Positions 1 through 8,799 of a stretch of DNA of 34,243 bases are shown in pieces (position 1 is the first letter of the stretch; each line of letters opens with the position of its first letter). The position numbers and the translations under genes are program-made. Under the pieces are notes generated by a model. The model was given only the letters and a program-made list of their open reading frames with translations, did not search any database and was not told the origin of the DNA. Location of the stretch: NCBI GenBank assembly GCA_016188145.1, contig JACPIJ010000014.1, positions 1-34,243 on the forward strand. Direction: 5' to 3'. The stretch is from Candidatus Woesearchaeota archaeon (GTDB lineage: Archaea > Nanobdellota > Nanobdellia > Woesearchaeales > UBA10216).

Positions 1-411
1 ATTGTTAAGGCTGTTGAAAAGGAAGTTGAGCATGAGTGGCAGGAAAAATACCTTAACGAGCACAAAAAGGAGGACAGTTTTTTCATGTTGGTCGATCTTG
101 GGCATGGGGCGGCTTGGATTAAGAGTGAAGTTTGCAATGTAGGCCTTCGTTTCCCGGGAAAGCCGCCAAAGCATCCTGATGAGCGTGGCTCCTTTCGACT
201 CATTAACATGCCTGAAGGGGATAATTACATGAAATAAGAGGCCGAGCGCCGTATATGCCAGCGCCATCCACAGCAGCACTTGCTGCGTTTCAGGCCTGAG
301 AAAGCCGGCATAGTAGCTGTTGGTGCGGTAAAATGCCAGGGCAAGCCAAACCAGTGCCAGATTGGAGATGTAAGATTCAACCTTGCGCCGAAGCCCTGAC
401 TGAGCCAGCAT
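1..411 (-). CDS. Hypothetical multi-pass membrane protein, partial at window edge
   Basis: Minus-strand frame open from ATG at 411 to base 1: MLAQSGLRRKVESYISNLALVWLALAFYRTNSYYAGFLRPETQQVLLWMALAYTALGLLFHV...LVKVFFLPLMLNFLFNSLNN; hydrophobic segments; TATA-like TTTATAAA upstream near 435-443. The plus-strand frame is also open (1-237), but the minus reading looks more protein-like. Confidence 0.65.
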   Translation of the reverse strand, partial: MLAQSGLRRKVESYISNLALVWLALAFYRTNSYYAGFLRPETQQVLLWMALAYTALGLLFHVIIPFRHVNESKGATLIRMLWRLSRETKAYIANFTLNPSRPMPKIDQHEKTVLLFVLVKVFFLPLMLNFLFNSLNN

Positions 412-610
412 TCCTAGGCTGGCCTGAGTGAAATTTATAAAAGTATCGCATATGCCGCATAGGCTAAAAATCTCTGGCTTCTCCGTTTTTCTTTCAAAAT
501 TTTGGCTTTTTTCCGGCAGATTTGCGGCAGATGCCGGCAAAGTTGCGGGAATGCCAGAATTACGACGACAAAACAGCCGAAAGGCATTTTAATTCTAAAC
601 ATTACAGAGG

Positions 611-2029
611 ATGTTGGTGATGTCGATGAAGCGATTAATGGTATTGTTTGTTATGTTCATTGCAGTTGCGGCTGCACTCGCTGTTGTGCTCGGTGCTGAC
701 GCGGCAGTGGCCGCAGCTGCAAACGAGACAGCCAACGTAATAATATCGCAAGTCCTCTACAATCCTGCCGGTTCAGAGTCCGGTGGGGAGGCCGTTGAGC
801 TTTACAACCCTGCAGCTTCTTCTGTAAACATAAGTGGGTGGGTTCTTGCTACGGAAACCTCTCCAACGGATGCCATCATTCCGCCAAGTGCGGTGATTTG
901 CGGCGGCTGCTATTATTTGGTTGCTGACTTGAACTGGTCAAACGCGAAAGACAACAGCAGTTGGCCTTATGCTGATTTTGAAGAGGCTGTAACCTTAGCC
1001 AATACGGATGCTGGCGTGGCGTTAAAAGACTCTAATGGTATCATTGCGGATGCTGTTGGGTGGGGCAATCCTGTGAATATCGGTGCTGGCTTGTTTGAAG
1101 GCATTCCCCACATCGGCAGCAGCGGCGGGAATGCGCTGGTGAGAAGAACTGTGAATGGCAGCTACCTCGACACAAATAACAATTCCAACGATTTCATTGA
1201 GGCAATGCCGAATTTCCATAACAGCAGTTCTTCAGTTTCTAAAACAGCGAGTGCAAATGCAGAAATTCAGATTATGATAATTGTTTCAGGCTCAGGCCCC
1301 GCTGTAAGCACATTAAACATTTTGGCCGATGATGACAGCTTCCTGCCTGGGAACCAAGTCAGCCCCGTCCCGAATAAAAATAAAACAATGGCAGTTGAAG
1401 CTGTCATTGCCGATGACAACGGGGCTTCAGACATTGCATCAGTTATCCTGACTTTTAATTCCGCCAATCTAACAGCGGCTATGGCAAAAAAGAGCGATAT
1501 TAATGCAACAGCAGCGATTTATTCAGCCTCTTTTAATCTTTCAAGCCATTTTCCGGCAGGAAACTATACCATCACGGCAACAGCAACAGACAATTCGGGG
1601 TTTTCTGCAAATTCATCGGCCAGCTTTGAATACCTCACAATGACCGCTGTTGAGGTTGACGCAAGCTCAATTACATTCTTTGCATCCCCAGGCTCAATGT
1701 ATGAGGTAATTGGTGATGAGTCTAGTTCAACGGCAACTAACATAACCGTGCTTAATGCAGGGAATGTGCAGCTGGATTTCGACCTGTGGTCAACAAACTT
1801 CAGCTCTGGAAGCAGCACCATCATAGAAGCGTCAAAGCTCCAGTACACTTTCAACGGCAACTACAATAACGCCTCTTTTGCAGGGAACATGACAAATGCC
1901 AAAGCGAGGAAGGACATAAACCTCAATCCCAGCTCGACGGCGGGGCTCAGCCTAAGGCTCAACCTGCCTCTGGCAACCTCTCCAGGCAATTACTCAGGGA
2001 AAATATCGCTGGTCGCGGTGAATTCGTAA
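611..2029 (+). CDS. Secreted protein with lamin-tail (LTD)-like domain
   Basis: 472 aa ORF; N-terminal signal/TM; VIISQVLYNPAGSESGGEAVELYNPAASSVNISGWVL matches the LTD motif pattern. True start may be 626. Confidence 0.85.
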   Translation: MLVMSMKRLMVLFVMFIAVAAALAVVLGADAAVAAAANETANVIISQVLYNPAGSESGGEAVELYNPAASSVNISGWVLATETSPTDAIIPPSAVICGGCYYLVADLNWSNAKDNSSWPYADFEEAVTLANTDAGVALKDSNGIIADAVGWGNPVNIGAGLFEGIPHIGSSGGNALVRRTVNGSYLDTNNNSNDFIEAMPNFHNSSSSVSKTASANAEIQIMIIVSGSGPAVSTLNILADDDSFLPGNQVSPVPNKNKTMAVEAVIADDNGASDIASVILTFNSANLTAAMAKKSDINATAAIYSASFNLSSHFPAGNYTITATATDNSGFSANSSASFEYLTMTAVEVDASSITFFASPGSMYEVIGDESSSTATNITVLNAGNVQLDFDLWSTNFSSGSSTIIEASKLQYTFNGNYNNASFAGNMTNAKARKDINLNPSSTAGLSLRLNLPLATSPGNYSGKISLVAVNS

Positions 2030-2574
2030 TGCAGCGCTCTTTTTTTATTTATTACTTTCTATTTTTGCTTTTGGTGGCAGCAACTGTAGCCATAAATGCT
2101 TCCCAAAACGTCAATGCTGCCGGCTTTGGCGTTTCCCCATCCGGCTTGGAATTCGCTGTTGAAAAAGGAGCTCAAGCATCAAGGCATCTCATAATTTACA
2201 ACACTTACGAGGTCACGGCAGAGTTCAGCGTAACAAGCGGCAACCCCTCAGCGCTAATTGTTACCCCGGATAGGGGAGTCATAGAAGAAGGTGGCACAGC
2301 TCTTGTAACAGTAACGGCAATTGGCAAAGATGTTGGAACTGCAGCAGAAGAAATAAGCATTGGCATCAGCAACTACAACGCCAATAGCGATAGGGAAGTC
2401 AGCTTGTCATTAGGCACTACTGTTGCTGCAAAGATAACGGTAGCTAAAAACGGCAGTTTGGCTGCTAACGTCTTTGTCGGCGCGTTGCTGTCGGCCAGCA
2501 TTGTTTTTGCCGGGTTGGCTGCCTATTATGCTTCGAGAAAGAAAGTCCGGCAGCTGCTGTTTGCAAGAGCATAA
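2029..2574 (+). CDS. Secreted/membrane-anchored protein, C-terminal TM
   Basis: 181 aa; signal peptide and C-terminal hydrophobic helix followed by RKK; start overlaps previous stop (TAATG). Confidence 0.8.
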   Translation: MQRSFFIYYFLFLLLVAATVAINASQNVNAAGFGVSPSGLEFAVEKGAQASRHLIIYNTYEVTAEFSVTSGNPSALIVTPDRGVIEEGGTALVTVTAIGKDVGTAAEEISIGISNYNANSDREVSLSLGTTVAAKITVAKNGSLAANVFVGALLSASIVFAGLAAYYASRKKVRQLLFARA

Positions 2575-2608
2575 GCTTTATATAGATATTCATATGTATA
2601 TTCATATT

Positions 2609-2854
2609 ATGGCGAGGACGATAATGATTGCAGACAGGGTTTATGAGGAGCTGAAAAGAATGAAAGGCAAGGACAAAAGCTTCACGGATGTTATAGCTGA
2701 AGCTCTTGAAGCGTCAAAGCCTAAAAAAACCATAGCCGGAGTTTTGAAGTATGCTGGTACCCTTAAGGGCGATACAGAATACGACGAATTAATGAAATGG
2801 TCAAAAAAGAGATGGAAAGAATGGCAGGATAGATCATGGAAAAAATCTGTTTAG
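2609..2854 (+). CDS. vapB: VapB-like antitoxin
   Basis: MARTIMIADRVYEELKRMKGKDKSFTDVIAEALEASKPKKTIAGVLKYAG...; resembles archaeal VapB antitoxin of the DUF217 type; overlaps downstream PIN gene by 19 nt. Confidence 0.8.
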   Translation: MARTIMIADRVYEELKRMKGKDKSFTDVIAEALEASKPKKTIAGVLKYAGTLKGDTEYDELMKWSKKRWKEWQDRSWKKSV

Positions 2855-3207
2855 ATACATCTGTATGCATTGATTTGATAAAAAGAGGTAACGAAGAGGC
2901 ACTATTTTCTTTTTTAACTGCTGAAGCTTTTTTAAGTTCGATGACCCTTTTTGAGTTAAGGCTTAGGACGCACAACTTGGAAGAGGCCGAATTATTCATT
3001 AGCACATTCGAAATATTGGCGTTTGACAAGAAAGCAGCCGAGGAGGCGAGCAACATAGAGAAGGACTTGAAAAGCAGAGGTGCACTCATAGGACGCCAGG
3101 ACATTTTCATCGCCGCAACCGCAATTGTCAACGGCTGCGCCCTTGCCACCCTCAACGTAAAGGATTTCTCAAGGATTAAGGGGCTGAAACTTGTAAGGCT
3201 ACGGTAA
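2836..3207 (+). CDS. vapC: VapC-like PIN-domain ribonuclease toxin
   Basis: MEKICLDTSVCIDLIKRG...GRQDIFIAATAIVNGCALATLNVKDFSRIKGL; PIN acidic motifs. Confidence 0.88.
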   Translation: MEKICLDTSVCIDLIKRGNEEALFSFLTAEAFLSSMTLFELRLRTHNLEEAELFISTFEILAFDKKAAEEASNIEKDLKSRGALIGRQDIFIAATAIVNGCALATLNVKDFSRIKGLKLVRLR

Positions 3208-3215
3208 AATTAATG

Positions 3216-3315
3216 CGCCGGCGGCGGGAGTTTCACCCACTAAGGTTTTGAACCCGCGAGGCTTCCGCCAAGAGGATCTCAACCTCTCGCCATGACCAAG
3301 CTAGGCGACGCCGGC
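3216..3315 (-). tRNA. tRNA-Leu(GAG) with 17-nt T-loop intron
   Basis: Acceptor GCCGGCG/CGCCGGC, D-arm GCC...GGC, anticodon arm AGAGG-TTGAGAT-CCTCT, long variable arm GGC-GGAA-GCC, T-stem GCGGG/CCCGC interrupted by 17 nt; TATATAAA promoter upstream. Discriminator reads G rather than the usual Leu A. Confidence 0.88.
3230..3246 (-). other. BHB-type tRNA intron (ACCTTAGTGGGTGAAAC), position 59/60
   Basis: Outer helix GCGGG/CCCGC, central 4-bp TTCA/TGAA, 3-nt bulges AA^A and AC^T, inner CCT/GGG; removal gives T-loop TTCAAAT. Confidence 0.88.
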
Positions 3316-3662
3316 AAAAAGTTTATATATCACTTAACATTTTTAGTTTACGGGATCTCAACCTCTTGCGCCAAGCTAAGCGGCGCCTTTTTTCTTTTAC
3401 ATTTAAGCACAGAACCTGTTTAAATACGCTAGCTGGGCATGTCCAGTGACCAGTGAGACAAAAAATCAGGAAACCTTCCGCTGCAACCGGAATTCTTCCA
3501 TAATTTTACTCACAGCCCAATCAAAAATAGCCTTCAAAGCCAGTGGACACTACAACCCTCCTTTCCAGACGCAATGCTATGTAAGTATAGTTCATCAAAA
3601 TATTACTCGAGGCACACAACAACATCTTTATATAAGAGTCTTCCACCACTAGAGTAAATAAA

Positions 3663-3923
3663 ATGTTTAGAAAATCAGAGATTACACTTCTAAAGAAAAT
3701 TGCTATTTTTCTGTTTGGACTAAGTAATATAATCCCTTCAAAAATTAGTATTTATGACCAATACGTGATACCTATGATTGAAAAAGACTTAACTCCTGCA
3801 AATCCTTTCTTTATAGCAATAAAATTAGGAATATTATTCTTTAGAATTTTAATTATAGTTATAACGGCGTATGAAATCTATGATATTATAAAATACGTAA
3901 AAAGAAACAAAATCTTTCACTAA
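3663..3923 (+). CDS. Small AT-rich membrane protein, unknown
   Basis: 86 aa, two hydrophobic stretches, TATA box TTTATATAAG upstream; noticeably AT-rich versus surroundings. Confidence 0.6.
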   Translation: MFRKSEITLLKKIAIFLFGLSNIIPSKISIYDQYVIPMIEKDLTPANPFFIAIKLGILFFRILIIVITAYEIYDIIKYVKRNKIFH

Positions 3924-3971
3924 TGATGTGCGCCCCTGCGTCACGCATTTTGTTTGCTGCTTCGGCCGGAA

Positions 3972-5837
3972 TCACGAATAGTAATACTTTCCTTCCGCCT
4001 TCTGCTTCCTGTCCAGCCTTGATTCCGGTGAATTAATCCTCGGCCTGTTTGAGTCTTTATCACGCCTGAGCGTGATGTTAAGGCTGCGGAGGAAGCTGTT
4101 CATTCCATCCTCCATTGAGAAAGGCCCTTTTGCCTCCCCTTTTATCGCTGGCTCGCCTTCAAAAACCATGAGCATGTCAGAAACATAGTCAACAAGCATC
4201 AGGTCGTGGTCAACAACCAGGGCAGTTTTGCCATGCACGTCCATTCTCTCGCGCAGCAGCTTTGAGACCGCAATCCTCTGCTCAACGTCGAGATAAGCTG
4301 CCGGCTCATCCAGTAAATAGAGGTCTGCATCCTCTGCAAGGCATTTGGCAATCATGACCCTTTGCAGTTCCCCTCCTGACAATTCGCTGGCTTTTTTCAG
4401 CAGCAGCGGCTCAAGCTCAAGCCGCGCCATAAGCTGCGCGTCATTCTGCGCTTTTGCCAGTATGTTTGTCACCTGCTCATCTGCTTTCTCAGTAGCGTGG
4501 ATGTACTGCGGCTTGTACGAAATCCTCACGCTCGCGCTTACAATTCCGCCATTAGCGGAATGTACCATCGGGCGCATCCCGATGTGTATGCTGCCGCTGT
4601 CAGGCTTTATCTCCCCTGCCAGCATCTTGACAAAGGTTGTTTTTCCAAGCCCGTTTTCCCCAAGAACTCCGATGACGTGCTTTTTAGGCAGTTCTCCTGC
4701 AGCGGCGGTGAAGTGGAATTTTCCTAATTTTTTGCCGAAGTCATCCCATTTGACAAGGCCTTCCTTGCCGATGACCTTCTTTGGCGGCTTAGCCACGAAC
4801 CTTATCTCGTGCTGCCTGAAGCGCATGTTTTCTTCCTTGAGGTAGCCCTCGAGGTAAGTGTTTATAGCTGTCCTTGCCGGCCTTGGCCTGCTTGCTATCC
4901 CGTAAGCGCCAGCCTCGCCGTACATTATGTGCACAGAGTCAGCAAGGTAATCCATGACAATCAGGTCGTGCTCTACTGCAACAACAGCTGTTTCCGGCTT
5001 TGCAAGCTTCCTGATGTATTGGCTGGTCCTTATTCTCTGCCTTATGTCCAAATATGATGTTGGCTCATCGAAAACAAAAACGTTCGCTCCTTTGTCGTCT
5101 TTAAGCACTGCAGCTGCAATGGCTATCCTCTGGAGCTCCCCTCCCGAGACCTGGCTTATGTCGGTTTCCAAAACGTTACTTATTCCCAGCTCTTCTGCAA
5201 CAGCAGCTATTTTTTTATCATTGCCGCAAACCTTCTTCAACAGCTGCTGCGCCGTGCCTTTGAACGTTTTCGGTATCGCATCAACCGCCTGGGGCTTCAC
5301 CGACACCCTTATTTTTCCATCGCGCACTTTCTCAAAGAACACCTGTGCTTCGGAGCCTTTGAACATCTGAATCAGCTTGTTGATGGGCTCTTTTTCTTCT
5401 TCTTTTTTCCCTTTCGCTTCAGTAGCTGTTGCAGCTGCCTCTTTTATCCCGAAATTCGGCGTCAGCATCTGCGCAATTATTTTGACCGCCGTGCTTTTGC
5501 CAATGCCGTTTATGCCCAGTATTCCGTTTACCTGCCCGAACATAGGCACAGCCAAACTGAACAGTGAAAAGCCATCCCTGCCAAACCTGTGTACGGGCTT
5601 CTCGGTGAGCTTCTCAGGCAGCTTCACCATGTGAATCGCTCCAAACGGGCATTTCTTTACAGTGATGCTCTCGGCGTCAGTGCAGACCTCTTCGTTCACC
5701 TGGGCTTTGCCGTCAGACCCGATTACGAATACTTCGTTGCCCATTCTGTTCCCCGGGCTCACCCTGATGCACAAATACCCACCGCATCCCTGCGGGTTGC
5801 ACTTGTCCTTCTCAATTACTGCTATTCTGCGTTGCAT
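3972..5837 (-). CDS. ABCE1 / RNase L inhibitor-type ribosome recycling ATPase
   Basis: N-terminal Fe-S region, two ABC domains (GINGIGKST, SGGELQR; GENGLGKTT, SGGELQRV, LLDEPAAYLD). Start taken at MQRRIAVIEKDKCNPQGCGGYLC. Confidence 0.95.
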   Translation of the reverse strand: MQRRIAVIEKDKCNPQGCGGYLCIRVSPGNRMGNEVFVIGSDGKAQVNEEVCTDAESITVKKCPFGAIHMVKLPEKLTEKPVHRFGRDGFSLFSLAVPMFGQVNGILGINGIGKSTAVKIIAQMLTPNFGIKEAAATATEAKGKKEEEKEPINKLIQMFKGSEAQVFFEKVRDGKIRVSVKPQAVDAIPKTFKGTAQQLLKKVCGNDKKIAAVAEELGISNVLETDISQVSGGELQRIAIAAAVLKDDKGANVFVFDEPTSYLDIRQRIRTSQYIRKLAKPETAVVAVEHDLIVMDYLADSVHIMYGEAGAYGIASRPRPARTAINTYLEGYLKEENMRFRQHEIRFVAKPPKKVIGKEGLVKWDDFGKKLGKFHFTAAAGELPKKHVIGVLGENGLGKTTFVKMLAGEIKPDSGSIHIGMRPMVHSANGGIVSASVRISYKPQYIHATEKADEQVTNILAKAQNDAQLMARLELEPLLLKKASELSGGELQRVMIAKCLAEDADLYLLDEPAAYLDVEQRIAVSKLLRERMDVHGKTALVVDHDLMLVDYVSDMLMVFEGEPAIKGEAKGPFSMEDGMNSFLRSLNITLRRDKDSNRPRINSPESRLDRKQKAEGKYYYS

Positions 5838-5998
5838 AGTGCTGCTGTTTTGTGGTTTTGTATTTAAATTGTAGCCGTTTTTCCTATTTTGGGAAAGTGG
5901 CGCAGCTTCCTGCATATTTCTATTTTACAATTTTAATTTTATATTATTTTCGATAAAAATAGAAAGATTTATAAATAAACTGCTATATTTAGCGAAAT

Positions 5999-6634
5999 AT
6001 GAAGAAGTCGGAGCTCGTCTACAGGGAGGTGCTGCGAAGCTTTTTGGAAGTGAAAAAGGCGAAGTTCACGCAGCTCGGGTTAGCCAGGGCTCTGAGGATT
6101 TCCCTAAGCACGGTCAGCAACGCCCTACAGCCGCTTAGGAGGATGGGTGCTGTGAGGGTGAAGAGAAGAAGTTTTGAGGTTGTCAATGCCAAAAAGGTGT
6201 TGTATTATTGGGCAAGCGCCAGGAGCCTTGATAAAGATGTTATTTACAAGACCAGGGCTGACATGACGGTTTCAGGGATTGAGAAAGGAATGCCCCCGCA
6301 GGTTGTTTTTGCTGCCTACACCGCTTACAAGTTCAGGTTTGAGGATGTGCCTGCAGACTATTCCGAGGTTTACGTTTACTGCGGAGAGAATGACCTGAAG
6401 GAAGTTGTTAAAAGGTTCCCGCAGGGCAAAAACCCAAATCGAGAGCGCTCGATTGGGCGCAGTCGCAAAAGCGACTTGCGTTCCAACCCGAATGTTTTTG
6501 TGCTGAGGAAGGACTTTGCCGATAAGGAAATGCCCCTGGCCCAGATGTTTATCGACCTGTGGAACCTGAAAGAGTGGTACGCGAAAGACTTCTTGACCGC
6601 TTTGGAGGGGAGGATGCATGAAATACTGGCATGA
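5999..6634 (+). CDS. Winged-HTH protein, AbiEi-like antitoxin candidate
   Basis: 211 aa; HTH (TQLGLARALRISLSTVSNALQPLRRMGAVRVKR); overlaps the downstream nucleotidyltransferase gene; contains in-frame palindromic insertion 6431-6484. Confidence 0.7.
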   Translation: MKKSELVYREVLRSFLEVKKAKFTQLGLARALRISLSTVSNALQPLRRMGAVRVKRRSFEVVNAKKVLYYWASARSLDKDVIYKTRADMTVSGIEKGMPPQVVFAAYTAYKFRFEDVPADYSEVYVYCGENDLKEVVKRFPQGKNPNRERSIGRSRKSDLRSNPNVFVLRKDFADKEMPLAQMFIDLWNLKEWYAKDFLTALEGRMHEILA

Positions 6635-7238
6635 CCTTATTACAGAAAAGAGCTGGAAGCTGCTGCAGCGGCTGAAGGGGAAATTCAAGTTCATCTTGAT
6701 TGGCGGGTGGGCGGTTTATCTTCTCGCAAGAACACAGAAGTCAAAAGATGTAGATGTAATCGTTGACGTGAATACGCTGCAGCGTCTTAAAAATGGGTAT
6801 GATTTAAGGAAAAATGACGCGTTGCGAAAATATGAGATAAAGATGGATGAGATAGATGTTGACATCTACGTGCCTTACTATTCGCAGCTTGCAATACCTG
6901 TTGAGAAGGTCGGGTCGCTGAAAATTGAGGGCTTTGACGTAGCCAAGCCGGAAGAGCTTCTGATATTGAAGCAGGGCGCTGAGCTTGACAGGGAGCACAG
7001 CGAAAAGGGCGAGAAGGACAGGATAGACATCATGAGCCTGCTGCTGAACTGCGAGGTTGACTGGAAACGCTACAGGAGGATTCTAAAGGAGAACATAAAG
7101 GGGAACAGGCTGGAAGGGCTTATAACCGGGCTGCTCAGTCTGGTAAGGGGCTTTAACGACTATGAGCATTTTGACATGTTACCTTCCGAATTCAAAAAGA
7201 AGAAACAAAAGCTGCTTGACGAGGTAAGACGGCTGTAA
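6618..7238 (+). CDS. Nucleotidyltransferase, AbiEii-like
   Basis: FILIGGWAVYLLARTQKSKDVDVIVD nucleotidyltransferase motif; overlaps upstream HTH gene. Confidence 0.78.
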   Translation: MKYWHDLITEKSWKLLQRLKGKFKFILIGGWAVYLLARTQKSKDVDVIVDVNTLQRLKNGYDLRKNDALRKYEIKMDEIDVDIYVPYYSQLAIPVEKVGSLKIEGFDVAKPEELLILKQGAELDREHSEKGEKDRIDIMSLLLNCEVDWKRYRRILKENIKGNRLEGLITGLLSLVRGFNDYEHFDMLPSEFKKKKQKLLDEVRRL

Positions 7239-7283
7239 CAATTCCGCAATTCTTTTATAGCCATTTTCACACCCTTTCCTCTC

Positions 7284-8162
7284 ATGAAGCACAGCCTCAT
7301 GGACCAGGTCGCGGTTTTGCTGCTCAGGCACGGCTACACTGTAAAAAGCCTCACGAGGGCAAGCTTTGACATCGTGGCAAGGAAGGGCTCCCATGTGCTT
7401 CTTATCAAGGTGCTTGAGGACGCCAACAGCATCAGTGAGGACTACGCAAGTTCCATGAAGGGCCTTGGCAGCTACATCGATGCCTCGCCAGTGATTATCG
7501 CGGAAAAAGCCGGGCACATCCTGGAAGAAGGGGTTGTTTACTCAAGGTTTGGCGTTTACACATTCAATTACGGCACGTTCAGCAGCTGCCTTGAGAGCCG
7601 CTTCCCCATAATCATAAGCACAAAGGCCGGCTTCACGGCGTCTGTTGTGGGTGAAAAGCTTCGGCAGCAACGTGAAGAGAGGGGTTATTCCCTTGGAACA
7701 TTATCAAGGAAGGTTGGTGTTTCCAAGAGGATGATTGCGAAGTACGAGTCAGAAAGGGCTGATGTTTCCTTAAGGGGCGCGATTGCCCTAAACAGGCTTT
7801 TCGGAAACAACATATTCAACAAAGTAGATGTTTTTGCAATAGCAAAGGAAACAGTATCCGGCAAGCCATCCATGATTGCCAGGAAATACGATGAGCTCGG
7901 GTTCAGGGCTGCTGACACGAAAAAGGCGCCTTTTGACGTTGTTGCCAAGCTGGAAAAGGAACTTATCATCATCAAGGTCTCTCCGAAAGCAAACAACCCG
8001 AATCTCGAATCCCTGCAGCAGCTTCTTGGGGCAGACGCGCTCGTGATTTTTGACAAAGATTCAGAAAACAACAAAAAGGGCATGCCATCCCTCCAGAAAA
8101 GGGACTTTTTGGGCATGGAATCTTCAAAGGAGCTTATCAGGTTTTTGAGGGAATTTGAGTGA
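7284..8162 (+). CDS. Archaeal HTH (XRE-type) transcriptional regulator with nuclease-fold-like N-terminus
   Basis: VGEKLRQQREERGYSLGTLSRKVGVSKRMIAKYESERADVSL; flanking domains FDIVARKGSHVLLIKV and FDVVAKLEKELIIIKV. Confidence 0.85.
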   Translation: MKHSLMDQVAVLLLRHGYTVKSLTRASFDIVARKGSHVLLIKVLEDANSISEDYASSMKGLGSYIDASPVIIAEKAGHILEEGVVYSRFGVYTFNYGTFSSCLESRFPIIISTKAGFTASVVGEKLRQQREERGYSLGTLSRKVGVSKRMIAKYESERADVSLRGAIALNRLFGNNIFNKVDVFAIAKETVSGKPSMIARKYDELGFRAADTKKAPFDVVAKLEKELIIIKVSPKANNPNLESLQQLLGADALVIFDKDSENNKKGMPSLQKRDFLGMESSKELIRFLREFE

Positions 8163-8334
8163 AAGGCCTGACAGGAGAGCAGGCAACATCTGACCGGAAG
8201 TGATGAAAGCTGGAAAAAGATAATTTTAGTGCTGAGGTTGGCAATTACAGTGGCACTCCTGAAAGCCTGGAAACAGTAATTAAGAAGCTGCACCCCGATG
8301 CTGTAGTTTCACAGTTCAACAGGGAACCTCGTAC

Positions 8335-8727
8335 TTGGCAAAGGAAAAGCGAGGCTTAGGTTATGTAAAGATAAGTGTAACGCTGTTCCATAAAAATGGC
8401 ATAGGCATAGGAAATGGCAGCGGGGGAAATGGCGCAGGCAAAACTGAGCCTGCACCTGCAATGGGTAATGGCTCATACAGCTTATATAACGTATATAACG
8501 TCCTGATTTTTGTGAGCTTGCCTGAGGCGGATTGCCGGGGTCACATTTACAGGATAGTTCAAGAGGCGGGCATAACCCTGCTGCCAGAAACTGGCAGGAG
8601 GAGCATCAACCCGAATGAACTGAACGGCACCGGTTATGCGGGAACTCCAAAGCCCATGCCACAAGAGCCAATGCCGCTTTCACCCTTAGTAGCTCAACAA
8701 ATACGGGAAATTCTTGAAAAGCGCTGA
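8335..8727 (+). CDS. Hypothetical protein, possibly 3' part of a broken gene
   Basis: ORF begins with TTG and lacks a clear start; frame 8206-8361 upstream (VGNYSGTPESLETVIKKLHPDAVVSQFNRE) looks protein-like in a different frame. Confidence 0.4.
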   Translation: MAKEKRGLGYVKISVTLFHKNGIGIGNGSGGNGAGKTEPAPAMGNGSYSLYNVYNVLIFVSLPEADCRGHIYRIVQEAGITLLPETGRRSINPNELNGTGYAGTPKPMPQEPMPLSPLVAQQIREILEKR

Positions 8728-8799
8728 GAAACGGCTTATGCGCCCAAGGATTCTAAGAAATATTTATAAAGCCGCGCACCGCGCAGTTGCTGCACCAGT

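Noticed and set aside
1-237. Plus-strand open frame ending at TAA 237
   Set aside because: The minus-strand membrane-protein frame with promoter and start codon is more convincing; only one is likely real.
4543-4584. ABCE1 and AbiEi-like palindromes as spliced introns
   Set aside because: Both are in frame with no stop and no canonical BHB could be drawn at their borders, unlike rtcB.
4345-5874. Multiple plus-strand ORFs opposite ABCE1
   Set aside because: Antisense to a clearly conserved gene; sequences look like shadow ORFs.
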